Assembly (NCBI RefSeq): GCF_008831285.2
Contig: NC_045139.1
Coordinates: 22,860,412-22,924,411 of the forward strand
DNA length: 64,000 bases
Direction: 5' to 3'
Source: Nymphaea colorata
Lineage: Eukaryota > Streptophyta > Magnoliopsida > Nymphaeales > Nymphaeaceae
Below the pieces are notes generated by a model, which worked only from the letters and a program-made list of their open reading frames with translations, did no database searches and had not been told where the DNA came from. Shown piece by piece: positions 1 to 12,757 of the stretch. A program made the position numbers and the translations under genes. Every line of letters begins with the position of its first letter. The first letter of the stretch is position 1.

Positions 1-2333
1 AGGAAACCCTGGCCTCAAAAGGTTTTGAGGGTCTGTCATCTAAACAAGGCCTTAAATTTTTACATGATGCTAGATCTTAGTGATTGAAATCTAACACTTA
101 TGCTTAGGTTGAAATTAAAGTGATGCAGGCTGAAAATGGAAGGAGGCTATCTTTCATAGACTTTTTCCTATGATATGGTTCATGAGAACCCTATCCAAGG
201 CTTGAAGCCTGAAACAAACTCTGGATTTTGGTCCTAAACTCCTGCAATGGATTAGGAGGATCAGTACTACTAAAACCCTGAAATCAGACTAGTTATGTAA
301 CCATAACAACCTATCATAAATTAAAGAGACAAGAAATAGAGGGAGATCGAAAGGAAGTTAAATGAATTTACAGGAAATCAAATGAAGAAATTAATAGTAT
401 CGATCACAACTATCCCTTGATTGCCAAGTAATCTCATCTATTTGTAGAACAAATGAGAGAAAAAACCCAAATCGATTAGTTTTTCCAAAATGATAATTTT
501 TTCTAAAAGATAACATCAATACGATTAATTTCTTTCAAATGTGTTTTTGCTGCTCATGTGTAACTGAGGATCATCTCCTCCATCCAATACATTGAGTTGA
601 AACAAAACCTGAATACAAATCTGTGAACACATTATTTAGACTGTAAAATTAGATTTGTCTAGAGAAATCGGGTATAGGAAGTAAAATGAAAACAAAGAAA
701 AATACATAAACAAGGAAATATAAGAGAGCAAAGAATGCAATGTTCAATAAAAATCTTCACCACATTAAAAAAAGCCATATATCAACCCTTTGAAGTTGAA
801 ATATCCTTATTCAAGATTTGTTTTGATGAACATTCCCAAGATACAATAACATACATAAACTTAATTTTGGTTCTAGTGGGTTTTAGGTATCATGAATTGC
901 AAATTTCAAGAATCAGCAGCATCTTCTACTATCAAACTATTTTGTGTTGAACATTTAACAATATTGGATGTGATCGAACAAAAGTGAGTGTCCCTCATTC
1001 AGTTGAGCATAAATATAGTCCAAAACATGATTTAAGCATCTCATGAAGAGTTCAAACAAGTCAGTTGCAAAGAAACGAAGTGACAAGATCCCTCGTTCAG
1101 AGTTCAAACAATTGTAGAGATGAATCAATAATCGACATATTGTACATAAGTTGCAGAGAAACAAAGTGATAGCGACAATGAAAGAGGAGCGATGAAGTTG
1201 GCCCATCCAAAACCACACAATGACCCTACAGGATGTTCAAAATGAGGTCATCAAAGGTGAAAGGATGGCAAATCCCATGATGGAGTGAAGCAACTTGCCA
1301 TAACCTAAGGCACAGGGGTACGTGTGATCTGCCCACATGCCTATGTTGGTATGCGGGTACGATGACATGGGTCTATGAGTACGGCTATATCTAAAATATA
1401 AAAATCATTTTCAAACTTAATTTTTTTCTTTAATGTTGATTCTTCTCTTTTTTTGTGTTTCCCTTCTACTAAGATTCTATATTTTCCTCTCATTTTGCTT
1501 TAATTTGAGAAGTTTTATGGATATATACACACACACACACTATGTTGTACTCTGTACTCATATTTTCTAAAATCACCATACCCATACCTGTTTCATACCT
1601 ATACCCATGTGCCTTAAGCCGAAATGGTTTGAACAACAAACCTTGGTCAATTGAACAACACTAGCCAACAGAAGAGGAGTTGAGAAAGAAGATCAAATGG
1701 AGGAAAATTGAAAGATTACGATAGATGTTAGAAAAGTAAAATGACACCAGAAAACGAGCTACAAATGCTCGGGATGAATGACCAGAACAGTAAGCAAACA
1801 CGGACATTGACCGGAACAGTAAACTTTCATGGGAAAATGAAGGAAGCCATGGAAAGCAAGTACGGCGCAAGAATTTCACCACATATGTTGATGTTAGTGT
1901 TGTCTGCCAAAATAGACTCTGCATTTTATACCGCAGAGTCAAGACATCACTAAATGTTATATATTTATATCAAAAGAGGAGGCATCACGTGACCCAAAAA
2001 CTTTGGTGCAATGAAAAAACACAGCTAAACTTCACTACTAATACCAAACATCTAGCCTTTCGTGGCGCAATGCTTTCTTTGCCACCAAAAGTGGGTATTC
2101 CACCCCAAAATAGTAACCCAGGTCCCCCCAGCATCACAGTAGGATGTTTTCCTTGTAGTACTAAGTCACCATTTTCTTGAAAAACTTCAATGGGCTGGGC
2201 CTAACAATCATCTCCTGATCCTCTTTTCACCCGCATTCACCAAGTACTCTCTCTCCTCTCTTCCCCACCCTATTGGTTCCCTTTCTGTGCATCCATCAAA
2301 GCACCATCACTTACCCATCTCTGTAAGGAGAAT
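1..2333. other. No recognisable gene; AT-rich intergenic DNA
   Basis: No reading frame here resembles a protein family I know. The open frames are short (under about 95 codons) and start and stop without splice context. The stretch is AT-rich with a short CA run near 1530. The part just before 2334 is CT-rich (about 2240-2270) and could belong to the left part of the copia LTR that ends at 2718, but I see no matching sequence upstream of the right-hand LTR copy. Confidence 0.5.
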
Positions 2334-2718
2334 ACTAGTGGTAATGATGGTAAAGACGATAATGGTGGTATTGATAGGAAACGTTGGCCAAGAAAATGGT
2401 GGTGATAATAAAAAAATGACAGCTGGCCAAGCAGTTACTAAGATTATCGGTAACACAACAAGAGATAAAGATGTAGCTGTCAAACAGGGAGGCACAACAA
2501 CTAAACAAGGAAATAACAATTGTAAATTAAATATTGTTTCCTCTTATAAAGATCGAAACAATCCCTGTAATTCAAGAAATGATTTTGATGGTGCTTGTAA
2601 TTTTATTATAAATAAAAGGGAGATCCAGGCCTATTGTAATTTCCGTGGATGTAGGTGTGAGTTTACACCCAACCACGTTGTACCAGACACTCAACTTCTT
2701 GAGTCTCTTTTTTGTTCA
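2334..2718 (+). repeat. 5' LTR, 3' part, of the copia element
   Basis: This segment recurs at 9367-9700 with clear but imperfect similarity. It ends in TTGTTCA directly against the primer-binding site, as the end of a 5' LTR should. Its open frame is a by-product and not a gene. The left boundary given is only where similarity to the other copy begins. The true LTR may start further left. Confidence 0.7.
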
Positions 2719-2730
2719 TGGTATTAGAGC
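2719..2730 (+). other. Primer-binding site of the copia element
   Basis: TGGTATTAGAGC differs by one base from TGGTATCAGAGC, the common plant primer-binding site complementary to the 3' end of initiator tRNA-Met. It abuts the LTR end without a gap. Confidence 0.75.
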
Positions 2731-2741
2731 GGGATAACCAC

Positions 2742-3735
2742 ATGGCACAGAACAATCATTCTGAAAGCTCAGTATTTGCTCCAAGCAAATATGCTTACCC
2801 ATATAATCTGAATGTAGCCAACTTCGTGTCAATCAAGCTCAATCAAAATAATTTTCTGCTATGGCAAACACAGATGATGGGGCTCATTGAGCAGCAGGAT
2901 ATGACTGCTTTTCTAGACTGAGAATATCAGTCGCCCGCACAGTTTCTCATCGCTTCTGATGGAAATGCAGTCACAGAACTTAATCCTAACTATCTTGCCT
3001 GGCAGAAGTCAGATCGACTACTTAGAGGATGGATAACTGGAACTCTTGTTGAGGATATCTTGGGCATCGTCATTGGACAAAAGATCGCCATGGAGGTATA
3101 GGCCACCTTAACTCAGCATTTTGCTAATAAGTCTAAGGAACGAGAAATGTTTCTTATGCAAAAACTTCAAATGCATAAGAAAGGGAACTCATCCATTGAT
3201 GAATACATTTGGAGTTTAAAAAAAAAATTTCGACGAGCTCATTGCCATTGGAAAGCCTATTGCAGATGAGACTAAAGTTTTTTGGTTTCTCATTGGTCTC
3301 AGAAGAGATTATGAATCCTTCTGAACAACCATATTGACAACCATGTTGAAACCACCGGCACCCACATATCTTGAGGTAGTTGCACTTCTTCAAAATCATG
3401 AACTATGAGGACGTTAGGAGGCGATTTCCCTAGCACCCAAGTTGCTTTTATTAGGCACCACTAAACAAATCAAAGGAACAAAGGAGGCAAAAATCAAAGC
3501 TTCAATTCCAAAGGACGTGGCTTTGTGCAAGCTAGTCAAGGTGGTTCATGGAACTCATACAACAAAAATAGTTCATGGAACTCAAACAACAAAAATAAAG
3601 ATGGCAACCAAAATTGATCGGCTCAGGAAAATGGCATTATATGCCAAATATGCAGCAAGAAGAACTATAGCTCTCTCAATTGTTGGCACAGGTTTAAACA
3701 GACATTTCAGTCACAACAGGTCCCACAAGTATTAG
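2742..3735 (+). pseudogene. copia gag remnant with mutated zinc knuckle
   Basis: The start fits the first ATG after the primer-binding site. Early residues read as a copia Gag N-terminus (LNQNNFLLWQTQM near 2850), followed by the UBN2-type Gag region with an SIDEYIWSLKKKF-like stretch near 3200. Stops interrupt the frame at about 2919 and 3100, with further stops or shifts after 3230. The nucleocapsid zinc knuckle at 3642-3683 keeps three cysteines in C-X2-C-X4-x-X4-C spacing, but Tyr stands where His is expected. Gag normally forms the particle that packages element RNA. This one cannot be made whole. Confidence 0.75.
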
Positions 3736-3770
3736 ACACCATGAAAACAATTGATAGTTAGGATCAACAA

Positions 3771-4950
3771 TGGTTTCCCGACACTGGTGCCTCAGCTTGT
3801 GTGACATTTAATGCATGTAATCTCAATTCTCTATTAAAATATTATGAGAAAGATAAAATAATGGTTGAAATGGAGAAAAATTAGACATTACTCATGTTGG
3901 ACAAGCTACTATAGCAAATGGGTGACAAAAACTTGTTATTGATAATGTTTTAGTCGTTCCCAAGATCAAGAAAAATCTTATCTCCGTCAGTCAATTAACA
4001 TCTGATCTCCCTTATGTTTTTGAGTTTTTAACTAATGAGTTTGCTGTGAAGGAAAAGACCACCAACAGGGTGGTAATTACGGGGAAGATGCATGAAGATA
4101 TCAATGCAGTTGAAAATAAAGAAGAAGGCAGTGATTGGATTCATGAAGTATATTTCTCTACAAGAATTCAAGCAGTGAATAAAGAAATATGGCACCAACG
4201 TCTAGGCCATATTGATCGAGAAGTGGTAGATTTTCTTGCAAATAAAAAGGCTATTTGGGTGACAAGTTCTAGCTCTTTAAACACTATATGCTCTAGTTGT
4301 CACATGGCAAAAATGTGTTGTCTCCCTTTCTTACCAATGGATGAACATTGTGACAATTTTCTTGACAAGGTTCAATGTGATCTATGGGGACTAGCCCCAG
4401 TTATTTCAATTGATAAATTCCAATTTATGTTGTTTTTATTGACGAGGCCACATGGTTCACTTGGTTCTATCCCTTGCACCACAAATCAGAATTATACCAA
4501 GTGTTCACAATTTTTCATAAATATGTTAAAAATCAGTTTAATAAGAAAATTAAGAAGTTTCAAATAGACAAAGGAGGTGAATAGTCCAAAGACACCACCA
4601 CAAATTGGAATGGTAAAATGGCACCACAGAACCATCATAGAACTTGGGTTGGCAATGATGTTCAATGCAAATATACCAGCTTGCTATGGGGTTGAAACTT
4701 TTTCCACTGCAGTCTGGCTTATTAATAAACTGCCCACACCAACATTGAAGATGAAGTGTCCTTTTGAACTTGTTTTTGGAAAAAGTCCTTTTTACTCATG
4801 TTTAAAAACATTTGGGACTAGATGTTTTCCATATCTAAGAGATTATGCTCTCAATAAACTTGAGCCAAGGTCTCTACCATGCGTGTTTTTGGGATATAGT
4901 AATACACATAAGGGATACAAGTGCTTGTATCCACCTACATGAAAAATGTA
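3771..4950 (+). pseudogene. copia protease and integrase remnant
   Basis: The protease active site appears as FPDTGAS with the Asp codon at 3780-3782. Near 4190 the GAG-pre-integrase motif WHQRLGH is present, followed by paired Cys residues (CSSCHMAKMCC). The first integrase acidic residue fits QCDLWG near 4370 and the second fits FQIDKGG near 4570. The sequence then jumps to a stretch like PQIGMVKWHHRTIIELGLA, so about 20 residues are missing at the join. The integrase C-terminal part (FGTRCFPYLRDY, LGYSNTHKGY) follows to about 4940. Stops and frameshifts are frequent. Confidence 0.75.
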
Positions 4951-5256
4951 CATCTCCCAACGCATCTTTGATGAAAGTATTTTTCCCCATAAATAGCCTG
5001 GAGCATTATTTTCATCTATGTCAACCTATAAAGAAGGGGTTACCTATAGTGATTGGACTAAACTAGATCGTTGCCCAAATATTTCCAAAGATGAAAACAA
5101 AAAAGATTCATGTCAAGTGATCAACCACCATCATCTCTTGTACAATGGTTCATTATACAATATTTCATCACAACCGACACATGTTAGAGAAGAAAATGAT
5201 CAGTCTTCAACAAAAAGTGACGCACAAAGTCATCATCATCAACACGAGGAAAGACA

Positions 5257-6980
5257 GTGAAGACAAGAAAGCCACATGAAGGAAGTCAGTCTAGTACGAG
5301 CTCAAATGCTCACTCCATGGTAACTCGAACTAAGGCTGGTATCTTTAAACCAAATCCTAAGTATTTTTTGGCACTAAGGTTACCACTTGAACTTAAAACT
5401 ATTAAGCAGGCTCTTAAGGATCTAGGTTGGGTCGCTGCCATGAAGGAAGAGGTGCATGCCTTGGAACAATGCCACACTTGGACGTTGGTACCACACAAAC
5501 CATGTATGAATATCGTTTCAACTAGGTGGGTGTTTAAAACAAAACTCGAGTGATCGAAATGTAGAGCAACTAAAGGCCAGACATATTGCTCGTGGATTCA
5601 ATTAAGTGTGTGGCATTGATTTTCTAGAAACTTTTTCTCCTGTTATAAATCCCACAACTATTAGAATTGTGCTAACTATAGCTTTATCTCACAATTCAGA
5701 CATTAAACAAATGGATGTGAAAAACGCCTTTTTACATGGTGATTTGGATCATTCTGAGTTTATCAATGGCCAAAAAACCAAGTTATGTATGCAAGTTGCA
5801 TAAAGCCCTCTATGGCTTGCGTCAAACTCCAAGAGCATCGTACGACCGTTTTGGCACTTATCTTCTATCAAAATGCTTCTTTTCCAACATCTCTAACTCT
5901 TCATTATTTATTTATAAAGAAGGACGTGCATCATACTCCTACTCTTGTACGTCAATGATATAATCTTAATTGGTAACAATTCTATACTTCTCCAAGAATT
6001 TATTCGGGATATTAATAAGGAGTTTTCTATGAAGGATTTGGTTTATCTCCATCACTTCCTTGGAATAGAGGTAATTAAACTTTCAGGTGGCTCTTTCTTA
6101 ATAAAAAAGAATATTCGTATAACTTGATGGAAAGAGCCACAATGACATCATGCAAACTGGCTGCCACTCCCTTAATTCAAAATTACAAAAACTCCAGTTG
6201 ATGATACTCCTTTTTCGGATCTTATACTTTTTTGGAGCTTGGTTGGAGGATTACAATATCTTGCTTTTACATGGCCGGACATTTTTTTCGTTGTCAACTT
6301 CATTAGTCAATACATGCAAACACCCATGGTAAGTCCTTTCCAACTAATTAAAAGGCTCGTTCAATATGTTAGTGGCTTTATTGATTTTGGATGTCATTTA
6401 TATTCTCAAGAGCAAATTCAACTTCATGCCTTCTCTGATTTTGACTGGGCTAGTTTCAAGAAACTCGTTGCTCCACTACTGGTTTTGTTACCTTTTTTGG
6501 GACTTATCCTATCTCATGGACAACAAATAAGCAAAAGGGAGGAAGTTCAGGCCGAAGCGTGACTCGATCAGTCAAAGGAGCGTATGGCCCCTCGAGCAAG
6601 GGGGTACGAGCGTCATTCTCGAGCGCCCACAGTGGCCAGATCTACTACCGAGGCTAAGTATCGCTCAGTGGCATTCACACTGCTGAATTAACTTGGATTA
6701 CATATATCCTTAAGGATATTGGACTCTATCTCTTGGAGCCACCGGTTCTATGTTGTGATAACCTATCGGCACTTCAAGTATCCATAAAACCAGTTTTCAT
6801 TCTTGTATGAAGCACCTAGAATTTGGTTATCATTTCCTAAGGAAAAAGCTTCCTTGGTCTTCTTAGCACTCAGTTTGTTCTATCTATCCAACAGGTGGCC
6901 AACTGGTTTACCAAAGCTCTCTCAAGGACCTTCAAGTTTTTAGGAAGCAAACTAGCACTTTTCATACTGCTGCCTAGTTT
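5257..6980 (+). pseudogene. copia reverse transcriptase and RNase H remnant
   Basis: Recognisable RT blocks in order are WTLVPHKPCMNIVSTRWVFK (about 5480-5540), DFLETFSPVI (about 5620), DVKNAFLHGDLD (about 5715), KALYGLRQTPRASYDRF (about 5803-5850) and YVNDIILIGNN (about 5947), where copia elements usually have YVDD. RNase H blocks follow: TWPDIFFVVNFISQYMQ (about 6270), FSDFDWASF (about 6430) and ARSTTEAKYRSVA (about 6640). The segment around 6550-6635 does not match RNase H and is unusually GC-rich, so it may be a small insertion. The frame is broken in many places. Confidence 0.8.
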
Positions 6981-6989
6981 GTGGGAGGC
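6981..6989 (+). other. Polypurine tract before the right LTR
   Basis: GTGGGAGGC is followed at 6990 by TGTTATCACC, the usual join of a copia polypurine tract to an LTR beginning with TGTTA. It lies just past the end of the RNase H frame, where the second-strand primer is expected. Confidence 0.6.
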
Positions 6990-9366
6990 TGTTATCACCT
7001 CAAATTTTTTTTTAAAAAAAAGAATATATTTCATTATTTGGATTTAAATTTTAGACCCAAAAAAAATTTGTGACTATTCGATCCAAAATGAATTTCTAAA
7101 CCATTGACCAAGCCCAAACACAAAATTCAAATGGAAAACCCAACCATAGACGCGAGATTCAAATCCAAAATCTAATTATCAGATCCAAATTAGATCCAAA
7201 ATTCAAGTTTAGATCCAAATCAAGAATTCCAAAACTCTCTTCTCTCTTGAATTCAAATTTTGAATTTTGGCTCCAAAACTCTTTCCTCTTGAATTCAAAT
7301 TTTGAATTTTGGCTTCAAAACTCTGTATAAATACCCTCACAATCCTCCCTTTTAGGCATGAGCCAATCATGGAGGAACCTCTTCTGCTTCCCTGCTTGAA
7401 ATTCTAAATTTTTTCTTAGCTCTCTCTTTCCATTTTTCTCTTCTTCTCCAACCTTGGGAGCAAGCTTCTCCAAGTTCAAATTCTTCAAAGAAGCACAAAG
7501 GGATCTCTTGGGAGTTCATCATCTTGATGCTTCATCCCAGGCGACTCCAAGATCATTCAAAAACTCATTTCTAGTATCATTGTATATAATATTCCTTTCA
7601 TTTTCATATATTTTCATTTCCTCTTGCCACCTCCCCATGGCCATGCAAAAAAGCCCAAATGATTTTATATTTCGAATCGAGAGCTACTTCTTAAGTGAAT
7701 TGAGAGTATGAGCAAAGTGAAATGAATTTCATTTCTTCATTTATTTTCAAAAATATGCTTGTTATATTACTTTACTCATCATTTATGCTTGAAATGATGC
7801 TCATGCTTGATGTATTAATTTTTCTTAATTGATGACCAAATGCACGGTGAGAATGATTGTTTGGTTTGGGATTTTCTCATTTTATGTTGATTTTTGAGGT
7901 TCGAATTTGTCTAACCCAGGAAAAACCTCACAAATATGTATATGTTAATATGCATTCTCATGTTATTTTTACGTTAAGTTTTTCTTTTAATCATTCAATT
8001 AGGAACCCTAATGAGTGCTTATGTAGTTTGATTTTTTTTCATACCCAATGGTGTAAGAAATATATTCTCTTGCAACAAACAAAATAATAATGTTTTATGT
8101 TAATTATTTGAAATCATGTTTTTCAAAAACAATAACTCTTTCTAATGCTGCTATGGAGACTTAGCTTAAACTCTTGCATGAGTCCAAGTTCCTCTCTGGC
8201 CTACATCAAAATTGAAGTTAAATGTTTTCAAGTCATTTTTTGATTTCAATTCTCATGAAGACATATACGTATATACATGTTATATACATATACATGCACA
8301 TGAATATCTCTCTTTATTTTTCTCTTTCTATGATTTAACATATTCTTCTGCAAACTCTCGTATACGTATATATGAATATATATATGTGTGTATTCCATTT
8401 TAAAATTTCTCTCTTTCTAAAATCCACTTTTTCTTTCTATTTGATTTAAACCTCCTTTTCACAAGCTTTCATATATATATATATTTTAAATATTTGGGTT
8501 TGTGATTTTTAAGATCTCTTTCTCTTTTTTTTTTCTATATTTTTTTTGTGATCAAGTCTTTTATCTTTTTCATTTTTTTTGAACATTTTTTTCTCAAGTT
8601 CTTTTCATTTGCCGACTTCATAAAGACCAAAATTCAAGTAATGACTCGATATTGGAATCATACTTGATGGTCTACAACTCATTTTCATTTTCAAAAATTT
8701 TTATCTTTTCACATCAATATTTATGACAATTTTATAAATAAAAAATAAAAAAAACTTTGATATATGTGGTGGTAGGAATACTCTTAAATGAATGTTATAG
8801 TAGGAATGAATGATCTCCATATAATAATGTAAGATCAATGCATTTATACATCCACATTCACTTGACATCACTAATGATTACAAGCACATCTCTAAAAGAA
8901 CTTAAGCAAGATAAGATGGAGCTCTAATTGGGTAGTAACTCAATTGGAGCAAAACTTCAAACCTACTTAAAGTCTTAAGGGAACACTAAATCCATTTAAA
9001 AAACGATTGTCCAGGCTTTCCAAATGGTATTTGTAAAGATTTCTCAATTCAAGTTTTTCTCAAATCAAAATGTTTTACATTCTCAAGTGATTCTTCAACA
9101 ACTTTTTCAAAAGTTTGAAACATCAAATCTTCAACATTTTTTCAAACACAACACTGCATTTCAAATGAAAAGATGTTTAGGCCATAACGAAATGCATCAA
9201 GCACAAGCATAACGCTTGGATTGATTACCCTTGGTAAAGGCGCTACGGTCGATTCTCGTACCGACAGGCGAGTCCCTTTCTATCTCATTTTTAAAATAAA
9301 ATCTCATCTTTTCAAGCATTAAAAAAAAAAGGTTTTTTGAGGATGAGAACAGAGGCTAAAGACAAT
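6990..9366 (+). repeat. LTR-like block of about 2.4 kb with a TATA box
   Basis: This AT-rich stretch begins TGTTATCACCTC and has a TATA-like TATAAATACC at about 7325, preceded by repeated GAATTCAAATTTTGAATTTTGG units at about 7250-7310. Near 9220-9280 it has a GC-rich end typical of an LTR. No gene was seen. It is either a long 3' LTR whose partner upstream is truncated, or a separate solo LTR or insertion inside the short copia LTR. Near-inverted CCTCAAA and TTTGAGG blocks stand at 6998 and 9336. I could not settle which reading is right. Confidence 0.45.
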
Positions 9367-9700
9367 GCTGGTGGTAGTGATGGTAAAAGCGATAATGGTG
9401 GTATTGATAAGGAAACGCCATCTGGCCAAGATAATCTTGGTAGTGATAAAAAACAACAGCTCAACTAAACAGTGAAATAACAATTGTAAATTAAATATTG
9501 TTTCCTCTTGTAAAGATTGAAACAATCCATGTAATTCAGGGAATGATTTTGATGGTGCTTGTATTCCATTATAAATAAAACGGAGATCCAGGCCTATCGT
9601 AATATAGAGCGATAGTTTCCCTTTCCGTAGATGTAGGTGTCAGTTTACACTGAACCACGTTATACCAGGCACTCATCTTCTTGAGTCACTTTTTTGTTCA
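9367..9700 (+). repeat. 3' LTR, 3' part, of the copia element
   Basis: It matches 2334-2718 along its length, including the shared block AACAATTGTAAATTAAATAT and the same TTTTTTGTTCA end, with some internal indels. It marks the right end of the copia element. Confidence 0.7.
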
Positions 9701-10803
9701 CTCTACCCATGAAGCTCTATGGAAAAACCGGCCCCTGCTCTCTTGCTGGACCAGCCCGTGAAGCTCGTCACTTTTTCTCAGGTACACAACTGCCAGCATC
9801 CATTCTCTTCTTTGTTATTCTTCATGTCCTTGTTTGTGTTCTACATACTATCAACAAACCCCAGGAGCAACTATGCACAACACCCTCCATTATAGCAGAT
9901 GCAACCCCCGCAAGAAACTCTCTCTCTCTCTCTCTCTCTACTATGCTAGCAAGGGGAACCCTTTTCTCCTAAAGTAAACTCGTCATAATAGTATATAACT
10001 GAGAAGAAACTCTTAAATCGACCTTGGCATGATTTATATTGTGATTGAAGATGGGCAGTTTGAAGAAATTAAAAGGCCAATGACATTACATGAATGTATA
10101 ATTTCTAGTTGATGTTTCATATAACAACGGTTCACCTGTTGAAAATTAGTGATTCTTGGGGTTTTCAGGAAGGGGACTTAATTGGGTCATGTTCTGCCGC
10201 AGGTGAACTCCTCAGCTTTTTCCTATCAGTCTAAGAACATGGTGTATGTTTCTAATGGGTTTGGCTCTTTTTTTTTTTTTTTTCACTTTTTTGTTTCACT
10301 ATCAACCGATATATTAACTGGGTGCATGATGTTCTTCAATATTCTATCAATGACACTTGAATAATTGTTGACTATTCTTTTTGATAAGCTCTCATGCTAC
10401 AAACTAAATAATGCACTGGCTTTCTTTGTGTGCTTGGTAATGCCATGACGTTCGGTGCACATTTGAATTGTATGGCAGGTCTCATGGTTGGTGTGTTCCC
10501 TGCAACTGCAAAAAACGATGCAAAGTCCCAATGAGCTGTGAGAATCAAGCAAAAGGAGGTCAAATGGCTACACTTCTAGTACACGTTTTGATGGTTGGTC
10601 TGCTCAACTTCATAGGCGTCCTGGTAGCTGGTTTATCTCAACTTGGTATGAGTTCTGGATATATCTAGGGATCATATGCTGGGGCTTGCAAAGTTATTGG
10701 ACAGGCCTTTTGAAGAAAAGGAGCAAGTTCTAAGGCTCCTTCTGTTGGCGTAGATTAAGCTGATGAACCCCGGAAGGCAACTACCCTTTGCGAAATGCTC
10801 AAC

Positions 10804-10861
10804 ACTGCTGAGCTCACATATCATTTGTTACTACTGCTGAGCTCACATATCATTTGTTATT
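10804..10861. repeat. 29-bp tandem duplication
   Basis: Two units begin at 10804 and 10833 with ACTGCTGAGCTCACATATCA and differ only at the last base or two. No known function. Confidence 0.9.
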
Positions 10862-11081
10862 AGTATTTTGTCATTGCGTTATGCTCATCTGAGTTCTTTG
10901 TAAAATTTCGCCTCATTGTTTTTTTCCAAGCCAAAATACATTATTTTTAATCCTTCGTTGCATTAGATTTTACTCTTGTCACAATTTACGTTTGCAATTT
11001 CTTTTACCTTCTCTTTATAGACTAATTTTCTATCACAAGTGAAAAGTCAACGTATAGATCAAATTGTCTAATCAGTCACTG

Positions 11082-11083
<2 letters not shown>

Positions 11084-11153
<70 letters not shown>
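11084..11153. repeat. (AC)n/(AT)n compound microsatellite
   Basis: About 25 AC units run directly into about 10 AT units. Confidence 0.97.
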
Positions 11154-11154
<1 letters not shown>

Positions 11155-11459
11155 AGCAGAAATTGCACTTTTGCTTAGAGTTGGTGTACAACTCAAGCTG
11201 TCAACGGTGAATTAGTTCATGTGACAGATGGAGACATAAACAATGGTTGGCTTGTATTAATTTTGTTGTTGGTGGTTTTGGTTCATCGTGCTTGATCCAA
11301 GTTAGGCATCGGTAACAAACTTCATTATGCATGGTGTCTGTTAGTCTTTGCTGTAATCATTCATTGAACTTGACATGATTAACAAAAGTAATTTGGTGAA
11401 CTCTGCAGGTAAGACAGGTGGTCTTTTACAATGAACTACTCGTTTGAGGAGAAAGGCAA

Positions 11460-11461
<2 letters not shown>

Positions 11462-11501
<40 letters not shown>
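11462..11501. repeat. (AG)n microsatellite
   Basis: Twenty uninterrupted dinucleotide units. Confidence 0.97.
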
Positions 11502-11502
<1 letters not shown>

Positions 11503-12721
11503 CACTGCCCAATAACCTTCTTTCTAATTCTTGCATTGTTGTCGATGATACATTTCTGTTAAAAGAAAAAGGAAATCAGAAAATGCTCAATAACAGGCCA
11601 AATAATAGAACCCAATCTTGGTATTCTCTCGTACATTGAGAGGGACACTGCCCCCAGCTACAGCAAATGTTTTTCCAGCTTGAGTGTCAAAATAAGTAGC
11701 ACCCATCAACACTGTATCCTGAAACAAACTTAAAATATCATTGACAATTTATATAGATTCTCAGGGAAAACAAATCAATTTTATAAGCTTGAGGCTTTCC
11801 AATGTGGCACTTATTTGCAAGCACTTATAGATACTAAAACCAAATTACCAAGATAGAAAATCATAGATTGCACAAAAGCGGTCTTAACCAAACACAAAGC
11901 AATACATCGCAAAAAAATAATAAACAAGTACAAAGGATCACATGAACAGTGATGTCTGAAGACAAGTTTATTAGAAGCCTATCCTGCTATCCACAAGTAC
12001 TGACAAGCGATGCATTTTATTTCAAGTTTCAAAGATACCAGCATGTGAATCTAACGCTTAGGAGAGTTTTGGTTAAGCACGTGTCTCATGGAATCCCCCA
12101 TTTTCATAGGATGACTCAACAGATTTCCGCTTCTCAAAATAGCAAGGGAATCTGTTAACTTCATGCTATGGCTAATCCTCAACATAGAATTATATTATTT
12201 TTTAATCATTTTTTAGTTTTACTTCTCTTATGCTTGATGTTAATCACAAGACGCCAATCTGCTTAGTAGCTGCCATTTGTTTGTTGCCAGATAAACTAAT
12301 AAACCGTTTCTAGTCCTAACATTGCCCGAATGTTCACATAAATGCTCCAAAGAAAAGGCCATAAATAAGTAAATGCTTCTCGAAATAAGCTTTTCATATA
12401 CCTCATCCTCTAGTGCTAATTCGATCCATGTATCGTAGGGATAGCGCAAGACCATGGCTGAGTAGTATTATGCGGCATGGAAAAAATTAACATTGATAAA
12501 ACATCATTAGCAGAGAAAAATAAAAATTACTGTTATGCTTCGGACAAAAAAACAATCAATTACAAATTTTGTGCTTCTTTAAGATGGACATAGATTCAAT
12601 GCATAAGCAGTGATCATAAATTGCTTTTGCTAAGAAATGGAAAAAGCCATTTCACGGATCAAATCACAATGGACTGAAAGGAAACGGGTAGTGTGGGGAA
12701 GAGAGGAGAGAGACTGTGTTG

Positions 12722-12757
12722 TGGGGGGTTCGAAAATGGGGGGGCGGGGTGGGGGGT
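12722..12757 (+). other. G-rich tract, possible G-quadruplex
   Basis: Four separate runs of four or more G occur within about 36 bases (near 12723, 12738, 12746 and 12751). This fits the four-run rule for a G-quadruplex on the + strand. A C-run at 12764-12769 could instead pair with it as a hairpin. Confidence 0.5.

Larger units (their letters stand above)
2334..9700 (+). mobile_element. Degenerate Ty1/copia LTR retrotransposon
   Basis: The sequence shows, in order, an LTR-like 3' end, a tRNA-iMet-type primer-binding site, gag, a zinc knuckle, an aspartic protease motif, the GAG-pre-integrase and integrase region, copia reverse transcriptase, RNase H, a polypurine tract and a second copy of the LTR end. 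This order (integrase before RT) defines Ty1/copia elements. All coding parts carry several stops and frameshifts, and part of the integrase is missing, so the copy is dead. The left end of the 5' LTR and the target-site duplication could not be found. The right LTR appears expanded by about 2.3 kb of other sequence. Confidence 0.85.

Noticed and set aside
9220-9290. Possible tRNA-like GC-rich stretch (CTCGTACCGACAGGCGAG)
   Set aside because: It lacks a cloverleaf and A/B box order. It fits the end of an LTR better.
10468-10668. 67-codon frame with a hydrophobic C-terminus
   Set aside because: Looks membrane-like but I recognise no family and see no flanking exons, so I did not call a gene.
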